DNA of 64,000 bases from Thermococcus camini (GCF_904067545.1 NZ_LR881183.1:624277-688276), one strand, 5' to 3'; shown: positions 9,047 through 17,140, counted from the first letter of the stretch. The notes: a model not told the origin generated them from the sequence alone. A program made the numbers and translations.

Positions 9047-9646
9047 ATGCGGTTCGTCCTCGACACGAGCATCTTTGTCAACCCCGAGATACGGGGAAAG
9101 TTCGGCGACAGTCCGACCGAGGCGATGCGCGCTTTTCTGGACTATGCCGAGAAGCTCTTCGGTAGAATAGAGTTCTACATGCCCCCTGGCATCTACAGGG
9201 AGGTTATGCATTTCGTAGATGAGGAGGAGCTCCTTCCCGAGGTCGAGCTGTACATAATCAAAAAGCCCCCGAACGTTCACGACATCAAAATCCCCGCCTT
9301 CGTCGTCTACGAGCTGATAGACGACATAAGGCGGAGGATAGACAAGGGCCTCCGCGTCGCCGAGAGGGCGGTAAGGGAGGGGGTCATCGAGACCGATAAC
9401 GTGGACAGGATAATCCAGAAACTCCGCAGAAACTACCGCAAAGCCCTCCGCGAGGGTATAGTGGACAGCAAGGAGGACTTTGAGCTGATCCTTCTCGCAA
9501 AGGAGCTCGACGCAACTATAGTTTCCGCCGACGTTGGCATACTCACCTGGGCGCAGAAGATGGGTATTAAATGGATAGACGCCGCCAACTTCAGGGAGGT
9601 CCTTGAGGGTCTGGTGGACAAACTGGGAGGAGGGAAAAATTTATAA
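9047..9646 (+). CDS. RNA ligase partner protein (PIN domain)
   Basis: Family usually encoded near an archaeal ATP-dependent RNA ligase; the PIN fold suggests ribonuclease activity. About 199 residues. Start MRFVLDTSIFVNPEIRGKFG carries the first PIN aspartate; later acidic residues lie in DSKEDFELILLAKELDATIVSAD. A GTG two codons upstream (9041) is an alternative; the family starts at MRFVLDTS, so ATG at 9047 is preferred. The ligase gene is not in this window. The 3' end of the gene contains the TATA box (about 9637-9648) of the following tRNA-Thr gene. Confidence 0.88.
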   Translation: MRFVLDTSIFVNPEIRGKFGDSPTEAMRAFLDYAEKLFGRIEFYMPPGIYREVMHFVDEEELLPEVELYIIKKPPNVHDIKIPAFVVYELIDDIRRRIDKGLRVAERAVREGVIETDNVDRIIQKLRRNYRKALREGIVDSKEDFELILLAKELDATIVSADVGILTWAQKMGIKWIDAANFREVLEGLVDKLGGGKNL

Positions 9647-9672
9647 AGCCTCACCTGCATCGTATCATCGAC

Positions 9673-9749
9673 GCCCCGGTGGCTCAGCCTGGTGGAGCGG
9701 CCGCTTGGTAAGCGGCAGGCCGCGGGTTCAAACCCCGCCCGGGGCTCCA
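9673..9749 (+). tRNA. tRNA-Thr (anticodon GGT)
   Basis: Complete cloverleaf: acceptor GCCCCGG pairs with CCGGGGC, D-stem GCTC/GAGC, anticodon stem GCCGC/GCGGC closing loop TTGGTAA with anticodon GGT, T-arm GCGGG-TTCAAAC-CCCGC, discriminator T then encoded CCA. A TATA-like AATTTATAAA lies about 30 bp upstream within the preceding gene. Four bases after CCA comes a strong hairpin (9754-9775). Confidence 0.96.
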
Positions 9750-9753
9750 CAAC

Positions 9754-9775
9754 AAACTTTTCTGGCGAAAAGTTT
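9754..9775 (+). repeat. tRNA-trailing hairpin, copy 1 (after tRNA-Thr)
   Basis: Perfect 9-bp stem with arms AAACTTTTC and GAAAAGTTT around loop TGGC, starting four bases after the tRNA CCA and followed by GATCAAA. The same 22 bases occur after tRNA-Val (51207-51228), and a variant with two compensatory pair changes follows tRNA-Pro. Role unknown: 3' processing, termination or DNA element. Confidence 0.85.
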
Positions 9776-10574
9776 GATCAAATAGTTTTCGAATTGCGGC
9801 TTAAGCAGGCACTAAATATTGCATGCCATCTTACTACGCCTCTTAACGGGGGTTTGGTACCATGATAATCTCTTTTGAGGGTTCTAAATTCATTCCGGCA
9901 CCCAAAGGGTGCCTTTTTGAAAGGAACCTCCTCAAAAGGACAATTAAAATACAAACCCTGGCAAAACACTCTCTTAACCAGTGCATGCACTTAGAAACTC
10001 TCCTTAGGGGAGTCAGAACTTTTTGATGAAACTTTGCGCAGGCGAACAAGCTTTTAGAAAAAGCTTGACCAAAACAGTGCCCTTCTCATTAAATGAGCAG
10101 TGATTAGCTGTGCACTAACCAACGACAACTTTAGAGGGGTTTCACCTCATAGATAACGCCTTTCAAACCAGTTTCAACTTTACTCTTGGCGTCCGAAGGA
10201 CGCCTTCTTGAGTGAAACACTCCCAAAAAAAGCACGTTGAGAAGAAACCCCTACTTAAATGGGCCTACTTTAAAAGAGCACTTAATTTTCCGCCAGCGCT
10301 GGAGCTTTTGGAAAGCTCCACCAAAAGCACGTAGCTCACCCTCCAAAGGAAACATAATACAAAGATTTTTACACTCAGAAAACTCGTTTTCCCAGGAGAA
10401 CACACTTAAACAGGCCTTGGCACTGGGTTTACTCTTCTTTGACGCCCTTCGGGCGTCGATTTTAAAGTTAAATCCTATCAAGGAGCAACTTGAAAAGTTT
10501 TCACATTAAAACCACCGTTCGGGTAGAAAATCACTCAGAATTTGACCTTTAAAAAGGAGCTACGAACCTTGGTC
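9776..10574. other. Repeat-rich non-coding region between tRNA-Thr and tRNA-Pro
   Basis: About 800 bp, richer in A+T than the flanking genes, with no credible gene: open frames are short, lack ribosome binding sites and overlap one another on both strands. It contains three tight palindromes in related surroundings: GGCACCC-AAA-GGGTGCC at 9898-9914, GGCGTCC-GAA-GGACGCC at about 10189-10205, and GACGCCC-TTC-GGGCGTC at about 10441-10457. A 40-bp block at 10034-10074 (minus strand) recurs at 10807-10842 and 51252-51290. The minus-strand frames through the first two palindromes give weakly similar peptides ending near KPP/KPL, suggesting decayed copies of one repeat family. Confidence 0.6.
10034..10074 (-). 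repeat. Dispersed 40-bp block, copy A
   Basis: Read on the minus strand it runs TTTTGGTCAAGC, then TTTTTCTAAAAGC, then TTGTTCGCCTGCGC. The same order of words with a few substitutions occurs at 51252-51290 (plus), and a shorter form at 10807-10842 (plus). Contains the small dyad AAGCTTTT-TCT-AAAAGCTT. Confidence 0.7.
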
Positions 10575-10596
10575 AAACTTCGCGCAAGCGAAGTTT
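10575..10596 (-). repeat. tRNA-trailing hairpin, copy 2 (after tRNA-Pro)
   Basis: On the minus strand, three bases after the tRNA-Pro CCA, arms AAACTTCGC and GCGAAGTTT enclose loop TTGC, followed by GACCAAGG. Compared with copies 1 and 3, two adjacent positions in one arm (TT to CG) are matched by complementary changes in the other arm, so the 9-bp stem is kept. Confidence 0.85.
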
Positions 10597-10599
10597 GAA

Positions 10600-10677
10600 T
10601 GGTGGGGCCGCCGGGATTCGAACCCGGGTCACGGGCTCCCAAAGCCCGCAGGATGGACCAGGCTACCCTACGGCCCC
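10600..10677 (-). tRNA. tRNA-Pro (anticodon TGG)
   Basis: Minus-strand cloverleaf: acceptor GGGGCCG pairs with CGGCCCC, anticodon stem CGGGC/GCCCG closes loop TTTGGGA with anticodon TGG, T-arm CCGGG-TTCGAAT-CCCGG, discriminator A and encoded CCA. A TATA-like TTAATAAGG lies about 30 bp upstream on the minus strand (10705-10713). Confidence 0.96.
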
Positions 10678-10882
10678 GCCCGCGGTAGGTGCATGGGGAG
10701 GTTCCTTATTAAGCTTTTCGCTGGAAGCTTTTCCTAAGGGACTTCACATCAAGGTTGCGGATGGAGGTCATACCCTGAATTGGCATCTTCAACAGGAGCT
10801 ACACTCTTTTGGTCAGGCTTTTCCAAAAGCTCGCTCCGCAGGATTTTTATAATCCACCCGCCTATCGCCTCAAGGTGTCGTC
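10678..10882. other. Spacer between tRNA-Pro and topA with repeat copy B
   Basis: A 205-bp gap between divergent units. It holds the tRNA-Pro TATA element (about 10705-10713, minus), a short copy of the dispersed block at 10807-10842 (TTTTGGTCAGGCTTTTCC then AAAAGCTCGCTCCGCAGG) and, for topA, a TTTTTATAATCC TATA box at about 10844-10855 with an AAGGTG ribosome binding site before ATG 10883. No gene seen. Confidence 0.6.
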
Positions 10883-13042
10883 ATGGTAACGCTCATCATA
10901 GCCGAGAAACCTAACGTGGCCAGAAAGATAGCCTACGCCTTAGCTGAGGGCAAGCCGGGGAGGAAGACCATCGGCAAGGTTCCCTACTACGAGTTCACGC
11001 GCGACGGAAAGAGGATAATCGTCGCTCCAGCAGTTGGCCACCTCTTCTCTCTCGCACCGAAGACTAAAATCTACGGCTATCCAATCTTTGATATCGAGTG
11101 GGTTCCCGTCTATGTGGCCGAAAAGGGAAAAAGCTACGCCAAGGACTACATCAAGGCATTGGCAACGCTCGCCAAGCGCGCCGACGAGTTTGTGGTGGCA
11201 TGTGACTACGATACCGAAGGTGAAGTTATTGGCTACACCGCCCTCAAGTACGCCTGCGGCGTTGACCCGTCAAAGGCAAAGCGCATGAAGTTCTCCGCCC
11301 TCACCAAAAAGGACCTCCTCAAAGCCTGGTACAATCTCGAACCGACTATAAACTTCGGAATGGCCGATGCCGGAATAGCGCGCCACGTCCTCGACTGGTA
11401 CTGGGGTGTGAACCTCTCCAGGGCTTTAACCTCGGCCATAAAGCGTGCCAGCGGCAAGTGGCAGGTTCTCTCCACCGGCCGCGTCCAGGGGCCGACGCTT
11501 AAGTTTCTGGTTGACAGGGAGAAGGAGATTCAGAACTTCAAACCCACACCGTACTGGGTAATCAAGATGCTCCTCGAGAAGAACGGGGGGCAGTACACGG
11601 CCGTTTACGAGAAAGAGCGCATACTCGATGAAAACGAGGCGAAGCGCATCGTTGAGGAGGCAAAAAAAGGCCCTGCCTTCGTGGAGAATGTCGAGGTGAA
11701 GCAGCAGAACAGGCATCCCCCGGTTCCCTTCGACCTTGGAACCCTGCAGAGGGAAGCTTACTCCGCCTTTGGATACAGCCCGAAGAAGACGTTGGAGCTT
11801 GCACAGAAGCTGTATGAGCGCGGGCTCTCGAGCTATCCCAGGACAAGCTCGCAGAAGCTACCCAAGAACCTCAACTTCCGCTCCATTCTCCAGAACCTCG
11901 CCAAGTTACCCGAGTACAAGCCATTCGCCCATGAGCTTTTGGGGAAGGATAAGCTCAAGCCCGTTGAGGGTAAGAAGGACGACCCCGCCCATCCGGCAAT
12001 CTACCCGACGGGTGAACTACCCAAGCCTGGCGAGCTTACCAAGGACGAGGCCAACCTCTACGACCTCATTGTCAGGCGCTTCCTGGCCCTCTTCATGGAG
12101 CCGGCGGTGAGGGAGATTATGAAGGTCGTGATAAACTCCAACTCCCATCGCTTCATTCTGAGCGGTGCAAGAACGGTTAAGGAGGGCTGGTTGAAAGTCT
12201 ACGGCAAGTACGTCAAGTTCGACGAGGTGATCCTTCCCGCGTTTAAGGAGAACGAGCCGGTCAAAGTCATCCAGATAAAGCGCGAGAAGAAGAAGACGAA
12301 ACCTCCAGCCCGCTATTCGCCCGCGGCGGTTATCAAGAGGATGGAGGACCTCGGCATAGGAACCAAGGCCACCCGCGCCCAGATTCTGGAGACCCTCTAC
12401 AGCCGCGGTTACATTGAGGGCAAGCGGAAGATAAAGGTCACTCCCCTCGGCATGCGCGTCGTTGAGGCCTTGGAGAAGAACGTGCCTGACATAGTGAGCG
12501 TCGAACTCACGAAAGCCTTCGAGGAGAAGATGGAGGAGATAATGGCCGGGAAAGCAAAGAAAGAAAACGTCATCGAGGAGAGCAAGAGCCAGCTCATCAA
12601 AATCCTGAAGGTCTTCAAGGAAAGAGAGATGGACATAGGGAAGATGCTCATGGAGACCACCGGAACTGGGGCGACCACCTCAAAAACGGCCGCCAGAAAA
12701 GCTGGCGCCGTGAAGGAGCTTAGCGAGGAAGAGGAGAAGGCGGTTAAAAAGGCCGTTGACAAAGGAGAGAGGAGGAAGGAGTACCTCGTGCTGGGCAAGT
12801 GCCCCAAGTGCGGCGGCGATCTCGTGGTGCGCTACAACAGAAAGACCGGTAAGCGCTTTGTGGGCTGCTCCAACTGGCCGAAATGCAACGTCACATATCC
12901 ACTCCTCCAGCGCGGCGAGATAATCCCGACCAACAAGACCTGCTGCGGCGGCGCGCCGGTGGTTAAGATACGCGAGAAGGGCCGTGAGTACGAGATATGC
13001 GTTGACATGAACTGCCGGGATTGGAAGAAGGGAAAGAAGTAA
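10883..13042 (+). CDS. topA: DNA topoisomerase I (type IA)
   Basis: Relaxes negative supercoils by transient cleavage of one strand. 719 residues: N-terminal TOPRIM domain with [13 protein letters not shown] and the metal-binding [13 protein letters not shown], central domains with the active-site tyrosine in [14 protein letters not shown] (Tyr318), a long linker, and a C-terminal zinc ribbon [13 protein letters not shown]...GCSNWPKC. Further cysteines near the end ([14 protein letters not shown]) may form a second, altered zinc site. ATG at 10883 has AAGGTG upstream. It ends directly against the convergent geranylgeranyl reductase gene with no intergenic base. With reverse gyrase at 30760 the window encodes two type IA enzymes. 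Confidence 0.95.
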   Translation: MVTLIIAEKPNVARKIAYALAEGKPGRKTIGKVPYYEFTRDGKRIIVAPAVGHLFSLAPKTKIYGYPIFDIEWVPVYVAEKGKSYAKDYIKALATLAKRADEFVVACDYDTEGEVIGYTALKYACGVDPSKAKRMKFSALTKKDLLKAWYNLEPTINFGMADAGIARHVLDWYWGVNLSRALTSAIKRASGKWQVLSTGRVQGPTLKFLVDREKEIQNFKPTPYWVIKMLLEKNGGQYTAVYEKERILDENEAKRIVEEAKKGPAFVENVEVKQQNRHPPVPFDLGTLQREAYSAFGYSPKKTLELAQKLYERGLSSYPRTSSQKLPKNLNFRSILQNLAKLPEYKPFAHELLGKDKLKPVEGKKDDPAHPAIYPTGELPKPGELTKDEANLYDLIVRRFLALFMEPAVREIMKVVINSNSHRFILSGARTVKEGWLKVYGKYVKFDEVILPAFKENEPVKVIQIKREKKKTKPPARYSPAAVIKRMEDLGIGTKATRAQILETLYSRGYIEGKRKIKVTPLGMRVVEALEKNVPDIVSVELTKAFEEKMEEIMAGKAKKENVIEESKSQLIKILKVFKEREMDIGKMLMETTGTGATTSKTAARKAGAVKELSEEEEKAVKKAVDKGERRKEYLVLGKCPKCGGDLVVRYNRKTGKRFVGCSNWPKCNVTYPLLQRGEIIPTNKTCCGGAPVVKIREKGREYEICVDMNCRDWKKGKK

Positions 13043-14230
13043 TCAGAGAAGCTCCCTGAGGAGCTTTATTCTCCTCGGGCTGAGGATGACCTTCGGGTGC
13101 TTGAGGAGTGCCCTGATAACCTCTCCGTAGTCGCCTCCCGCTATCTTTTCTGCGTCGGCGCCGCTGAGTACCTGGATGAAGAGGTCCAGGTCCTCGTCGC
13201 TGAGCTTCTCCGTGACCTTCCTGACCTTGAGAACCTTTTCGAGCCTCTTTCCGTCGGTCTCCCACCATTCGGTCGTGTAGTTCCTGAGCAGTCCGAGGTT
13301 CTCCTCTTCGAGGGCCTTGACTATCCACTTACTCGCTATCGTTCCTGCCTCCATGGCCTCGGCCATTCCACCGCCGTGCATCGGGTTTACCTGCCTGGCA
13401 GCATCACCGACGACGACCACGTTGTCCTTAGCCAGCTCCTTGACGAAGCCGCCGACCGGGACAACGCCGACGTTCACCTCGAGGATCTTCTTAGCCGGAA
13501 TCTCGTTCTCCCTCAACCACTTGTCGAGGTAGTACTTGGCCGTCTGCGGGTTGTCTGAGTTGATGCCTATGCCGACGTTGGCCCTGTCCTCGTCCTTCGG
13601 GAAGACCCAGACGTAGCCCCTCGGCGCTATCTCGTTGCCGAACCAGAGGTGTATCAGGTCCGGGTCGTAGCCCTCGATGAGCATCTCGTACTCGTAGCTT
13701 GAATCGAACTCATGTGGGGGGGCATAGGTGTTTATGCCGGCCTTCCTGGCTATGGTGCTCTCCACGCCGTCCGCCGCGACTATGATATCTGCATGGATCT
13801 CAACAGTCTCATCCTCGTGCTTGGCCTTGATGCCTGCTATCTTCCCGTCCTTCCTGATGACGTCCAGAGCCTCGGTTCTCGCTAAGACGTCGGCACCGGC
13901 CTTTGCCGCGTAGTAGGCCAGCATCTTGTCGAAGACCTTCCTCTCAAGGATAACGCCGCTGGCCTCTTTATACCTGAGCTCAAGCTCGTATCCGCTGGGT
14001 GAGTAGAGCTTTGCCCCATAAATCTCACGGTTTATGAAGCGCCTGTCGTAGGGGATGCCGTACTTTTCGAAGACCTTTATGCTTATGCCCTCGGCGCACT
14101 GCTTGGGCGTGCCGATGGCGGACTTCTTATCGATGAGCAGAACCGAATAACCTGATTTGGCAACGTTCCTCGCCACTATCGGCCCGGCGATTCCGGCGCC
14201 GACAACGACGACGTCGTATTTCCAGCTCAT
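13043..14230 (-). CDS. Geranylgeranyl reductase family flavoprotein
   Basis: FAD enzyme of the digeranylgeranylglycerophospholipid reductase family, which saturates the isoprenoid chains of archaeal lipids. 395 residues, start [20 protein letters not shown] with the dinucleotide-binding GxGxxG; the PxxCAEGIS-type motif ([11 protein letters not shown]) lies about 45 residues in; a second FAD motif is [24 protein letters not shown] 14230 has GGAGGTGAG upstream and overlaps the ferredoxin stop by ATGA; the longer upstream frame is the ferredoxin region. Adjacent ferredoxin is a plausible electron donor (known in other archaeal GGRs; inferred here). Confidence 0.9.
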   Translation of the reverse strand: MSWKYDVVVVGAGIAGPIVARNVAKSGYSVLLIDKKSAIGTPKQCAEGISIKVFEKYGIPYDRRFINREIYGAKLYSPSGYELELRYKEASGVILERKVFDKMLAYYAAKAGADVLARTEALDVIRKDGKIAGIKAKHEDETVEIHADIIVAADGVESTIARKAGINTYAPPHEFDSSYEYEMLIEGYDPDLIHLWFGNEIAPRGYVWVFPKDEDRANVGIGINSDNPQTAKYYLDKWLRENEIPAKKILEVNVGVVPVGGFVKELAKDNVVVVGDAARQVNPMHGGGMAEAMEAGTIASKWIVKALEEENLGLLRNYTTEWWETDGKRLEKVLKVRKVTEKLSDEDLDLFIQVLSGADAEKIAGGDYGEVIRALLKHPKVILSPRRIKLLRELL

Positions 14231-14430
14231 TCGCTCACCTCCAGGGGTTCGGCGCTGAGCGCTCCAACGGGGCAGGCGCTGATGCATATCCTGCAGCTTA
14301 TGCACTTGTCCTGGAAGAACTCCCAGCCGCTGGAGTGCACTTCAATTGCAAGGGTGGGGCAGACACCGGCGCAGCCCCCGCAGAGGTAGCACCGGTCCTC
14401 GTTCACGATGACTTTAATCCTCTCTGGCAT
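14227..14430 (-). CDS. 2[4Fe-4S] ferredoxin
   Basis: Small 67-residue electron carrier with two classic cluster motifs: [12 protein letters not shown] and [12 protein letters not shown], each CxxCxxCxxxCP, so two 4Fe-4S clusters are expected. ATG 14430 ([12 protein letters not shown]) has a GGTGA site; it overlaps the end of surR by 17 bp and its stop overlaps the next ATG, so surR-ferredoxin-reductase form one operon. The neighbours suggest that it feeds electrons to the geranylgeranyl reductase under redox-sensitive control (inference). Confidence 0.93.
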   Translation of the reverse strand: MPERIKVIVNEDRCYLCGGCAGVCPTLAIEVHSSGWEFFQDKCISCRICISACPVGALSAEPLEVSE

Positions 14431-15124
14431 CGCTTTCACCGCCAAGTTTTTGTTTGAGCCTTTCTTCGTCAATTTTAATGGTGCCGTCTTTTATTATTAA
14501 CGGTACGAACCTGTCCAGCTCCTGGGCCTTGACCAGGACCTCTCTCTCCTTGAGGTTGAGTCTGTCGCTGAGCTCGTCAACGGTGGCCTCTCCGACGAGG
14601 AGGATGTAGTGCAGTATCGCGAGCTGGGTCATATCGCCAATCTCCTTGAGGTAGCGCTCCTTTATCTGCCTCATGAGCACCTCGCGTCTGCCCTCAACTG
14701 CCTGAAGGGCCTTGAGAACCTTTTCAAGCTCTGAAGTCAGTTCATGGAAGGAGTAGACCATGCCCAGGAGCGAATCGTGTTCCCGGGGAATGCGGGACAG
14801 GTCTATTGTGGTTTTCTCCGGGGATTCTCCCCCCAGATCGAGCCCCCGGTACCAGAACAGGTTCGGCGTAACGGTGGCAACGTACGTCTTTGATATGGCT
14901 ATGTCGTAGTATTTCCTCGCAGGCCCGATGAAGGGTCCCTCCCTCTCGTAGGACTTTAGTATGCCCTCTCGCTCCATGATTTTAAGGTGCTTTGCAACGG
15001 CCGTCGAAGAAACGCTAACCTTGCTGCTCAGGAAGCTGAAGTAACATTCAGTGCAGGTGAGGTGGCTGAGCAGATCGCGCCTCACCTTGTTCCCCAGGAT
15101 GTAAAAGATGTCCGGTTCAGTCAT
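14414..15124 (-). CDS. surR: SurR, sulfur/redox-response transcription regulator
   Basis: ArsR-like winged-helix regulator that in Pyrococcus switches between hydrogen and sulfur metabolism through a CxxC thiol switch. 236 residues starting MTEPDIFYILGNKVRRDLLS. The redox pair is C24-T-E-C27 in HLTCTECYFSFL, followed by the recognition region SVSSTAVAKHLKIMEREGIL. The C-terminal half carries a second helix-turn-helix-like segment (EATVDELSDRLNLKEREV). An upstream 28-codon extension is rejected because it covers the promoter. Divergent from pdo as in Pyrococcus; TATA box at 15155-15164 (minus) and SurR operator just upstream suggest autoregulation. Confidence 0.95.
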   Translation of the reverse strand: MTEPDIFYILGNKVRRDLLSHLTCTECYFSFLSSKVSVSSTAVAKHLKIMEREGILKSYEREGPFIGPARKYYDIAISKTYVATVTPNLFWYRGLDLGGESPEKTTIDLSRIPREHDSLLGMVYSFHELTSELEKVLKALQAVEGRREVLMRQIKERYLKEIGDMTQLAILHYILLVGEATVDELSDRLNLKEREVLVKAQELDRFVPLIIKDGTIKIDEERLKQKLGGESDARED

Positions 15125-15173
15125 GACCCACACCACCCAGATCTGTGACGCAAAGCTTATATAGTGAACATTC

Positions 15174-15190
15174 AACCTTAGGTTGCAAAC
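15174..15190 (-). promoter_or_regulatory. SurR operator between surR and pdo
   Basis: On the minus strand the bases read GTT-TGC-AAC-CTAAG-GTT, an exact match to the published SurR consensus GTTn3AACn5GTT. It begins about 10 bp upstream of the surR TATA box. A second core half-site, GTT-ATA-AAC, lies at 15228-15236 over a TATA-like element in front of pdo. Confidence 0.85.
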
Positions 15191-15260
15191 CTGGAGATTA
15201 AACTCCACGTGGTATTGTGCTCAAAACGTTATAAACCTTTAGCTATGGAGGTGTTTGGAG

Positions 15261-15941
15261 ATGGGACTGATTAGCGACGCTGACAAGAAGGTCATCAGGG
15301 AGGAGTTCTTTTCCAAGATGACGAACCCCGTTAAGATTATCGGATTCACGGGCAAGGAGCACTGCCAGTACTGCGACCAGCTCAAGCAGCTGGTTCAGGA
15401 GCTCAGCGAGCTCAGCGACAAGCTCACCTACGAGTTCCACGACTTCGACAGTGAGGAGGGCAGGAAGATAGCCGAGCAGTACAGGATCGACCGCGCCCCG
15501 GCCATCACACTCACTCAGGACGGCAAGGACATGGGCGTCAGGTTCTTCGGCCTTCCGGCCGGCCACGAGTTCGGCGCTTTCCTCGAGAGCATCGTTGATG
15601 TCAGCAACGCGACCACCGACCTGATGCCGGACAGTAAGGAGGAGCTGGCCAAGGTTGACAGGGACGTCAGGATACTCGTCTTCGTCACCCCGACCTGCCC
15701 GTACTGCCCGCTCGCCGTCAGGATGGCCCACAAGTTCGCCATCGAGAACACCAACGCCGGCAAGGGCAAGATACTCGGCGACATGGTCGAGGCCATCGAG
15801 TACCCCGAGTGGGCCGACAAGTACAGCGTCATGGCCGTGCCGAAGATCGTCATAATCGTTGATGGTGAGGACAAGGTTCAGTTCGAGGGTGCCTATCCCG
15901 AGAAGATGTTCATGGAGAAGCTCCTCGCGGCCCTCGAGTGA
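15261..15941 (+). CDS. pdo: Protein disulfide oxidoreductase (glutaredoxin-like)
   Basis: Intracellular thiol-disulfide enzyme of hyperthermophiles made of two thioredoxin folds. 226 residues with active sites CQYC (35-38) in the first fold and CPYC in the second (FVTPTCPYCPLAVRMA); both cis-proline loops are visible (RAPAITL, AVPKIVI). Start MGLISDADKK matches the family; an in-frame extension of two codons is possible but ATG 15261 is best placed after GGAGGTG. Divergent from surR, with which it forms a redox pair; a SurR half-site over the upstream TATAAA suggests direct control. Confidence 0.95.
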   Translation: MGLISDADKKVIREEFFSKMTNPVKIIGFTGKEHCQYCDQLKQLVQELSELSDKLTYEFHDFDSEEGRKIAEQYRIDRAPAITLTQDGKDMGVRFFGLPAGHEFGAFLESIVDVSNATTDLMPDSKEELAKVDRDVRILVFVTPTCPYCPLAVRMAHKFAIENTNAGKGKILGDMVEAIEYPEWADKYSVMAVPKIVIIVDGEDKVQFEGAYPEKMFMEKLLAALE

Positions 15942-16087
15942 GGGTCCCGTTCTTTTCTCCGTTTTGGCCCTCCCAGATCCCTCCAGGGATGTTTTTTCAT
16001 CTCCGTGTTAATGTGCGTCGCTCAGTGGGTGCGGCTTCGCACGGAAAAGTTATAAATCCCCCCATCCAGCCCATACCGGGGGAGCCA

Positions 16088-17020
16088 ATGGGCATGAGAA
16101 TCGGCGGTGTGAACGTTCATTTCAGCGGGGAACTTGACGATGGTTTTGAGAGGGCTTTCAATGTAGTTTTTGCGCGGCGTTATCTTCCAGATGTCGGGGA
16201 GAGCTCAGGGGAGCCTCACGTCGTGGTGGAGCGCTTTAAGGGCGACGAGTTCAGGGTCTTCAGTGCGGTCTATGACCACATGGGGCGCGACGAATACAAG
16301 ATAGAATCACGCGTCCCGTCCGCCTACGGAAACGAGGCGCCCATCTTCTTCATACTCCAGGCATCCGCGAGGGCCGCGGCCAGGGCCGGCAGGATGTTCA
16401 TAACTGACTCCGTGGGCGTCATGGCCTCCAACGGGAAGGCGGTGCTCTTCGTTGGCTATCCTCACACGGGGAAGAGCACCATGTCTGTTCTTGCAATGGC
16501 CAAAGGTCTGCCGGTCCTCAGCACGGAGAACACCGTCGTTGAGGTTCGCGACGGAAAGCTCTACATCGTCGGCGGAACCGAGGTCCTTGTCTATGACCCT
16601 CGAGTGGAGGGCATCTACGGCATTGAGGTGCCCTACGATGAGCAGACGAGAAGCGGTTACAGGATAACGGACCTCAGAAAGGACGCCGGCAGGAAGAGGC
16701 TCCTGGAGCGCGGCGTCGAGATCGACATGATAGTCCTCCTTCACGCGGCTTTCAACTGCATGGAGGCAAGCTTCTCCACGATAAAGGGCAGGAAGGTCAG
16801 GAAAACGCTCTGGTACTTCTCAACGGCCCTCATGAAAGGCCTCGACTACTACGAGCCTTCGCCCCTCCACGTCCCAATGAGCGACGAGATAAGCAGAAAC
16901 CTGCGGCTGTTCCTCGAAACCGCCTCCGAGAACTACTCCGGCAGAATGTTCGAGGCCTTCGGAAACCACAGGGCTGTTTTCGAGAGGGTCTTTGAGATGG
17001 AGCTTGCGCAGAGGGAGTAG
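16088..17020 (+). CDS. HprK/PEPCK-like P-loop protein
   Basis: About 310 residues, function unknown. A Walker A motif, VGYPHTGKSTMSVLAMAK (about residues 123-140), has the GxxxxGKST pattern seen in HPr kinase/phosphorylase and PEPCK-like folds; the protein lacks obvious HPr partners in this window. The N-terminal ~115 residues (PHVVVERFKGDEF) are unassigned. An upstream in-frame extension to 15938 is rejected because a TATA box (AAGTTATAAATCC, 16046-16058) lies inside it. ATG at 16088 or 16094 could be the start; a GGGGGAG site precedes both. It borders the leader-distal end of the CRISPR array. Confidence 0.7.
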   Translation: MGMRIGGVNVHFSGELDDGFERAFNVVFARRYLPDVGESSGEPHVVVERFKGDEFRVFSAVYDHMGRDEYKIESRVPSAYGNEAPIFFILQASARAAARAGRMFITDSVGVMASNGKAVLFVGYPHTGKSTMSVLAMAKGLPVLSTENTVVEVRDGKLYIVGGTEVLVYDPRVEGIYGIEVPYDEQTRSGYRITDLRKDAGRKRLLERGVEIDMIVLLHAAFNCMEASFSTIKGRKVRKTLWYFSTALMKGLDYYEPSPLHVPMSDEISRNLRLFLETASENYSGRMFEAFGNHRAVFERVFEMELAQRE

Positions 17021-17034
17021 CTTCTGATCCTTTA

Positions 17035-17063
17035 TTTTCAATTCTCCGGAAGCTTATTGTCCG
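17035..17063 (-). repeat. Decayed CRISPR repeat (outermost, leader-distal)
   Basis: On the plus strand TTTCAATTCTCC and CTTATTG of the repeat are kept at their correct places, but the centre is GGAAG in place of TAGAGT and the end is changed. It lies 48 bp before the next decayed repeat, spacer-like but a little longer than the others. Confidence 0.65.
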
Positions 17064-17110
17064 GGGGACGTTCTGTCCCCATACTCCTCGAACTTAAACG
17101 CACGAGAAAC

Positions 17111-17140
17111 CTCTAGAAGTCTCTGGAGTCTTATTGCAAC
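17111..17140 (-). repeat. Decayed CRISPR repeat (second, leader-distal)
   Basis: The last 15 bases, GAGTCTTATTGCAAC, are identical to the array repeat while the first half has diverged. A 40-bp spacer-sized interval separates it from the first intact repeat at 17181, so it is the eroded trailer end of the same array. Confidence 0.85.

Noticed and set aside
10021-10048. Possible C/D box small RNA (TGATGA-like word after the 9.98-kb segment)
   Set aside because: C box is imperfect and no matching D/D' boxes at proper spacing were found.
10237-10509. 90-codon plus and 76-codon minus frames in the tRNA spacer
   Set aside because: Overlapping frames on both strands without ribosome binding sites; explained better as decayed repeat material, though similar short frames may be annotated in other genomes.
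9700-10680. Integrated element bounded by tRNA-Thr and tRNA-Pro
   Set aside because: No integrase, no duplicated tRNA 3' end and no gene content; the region is repeats only.
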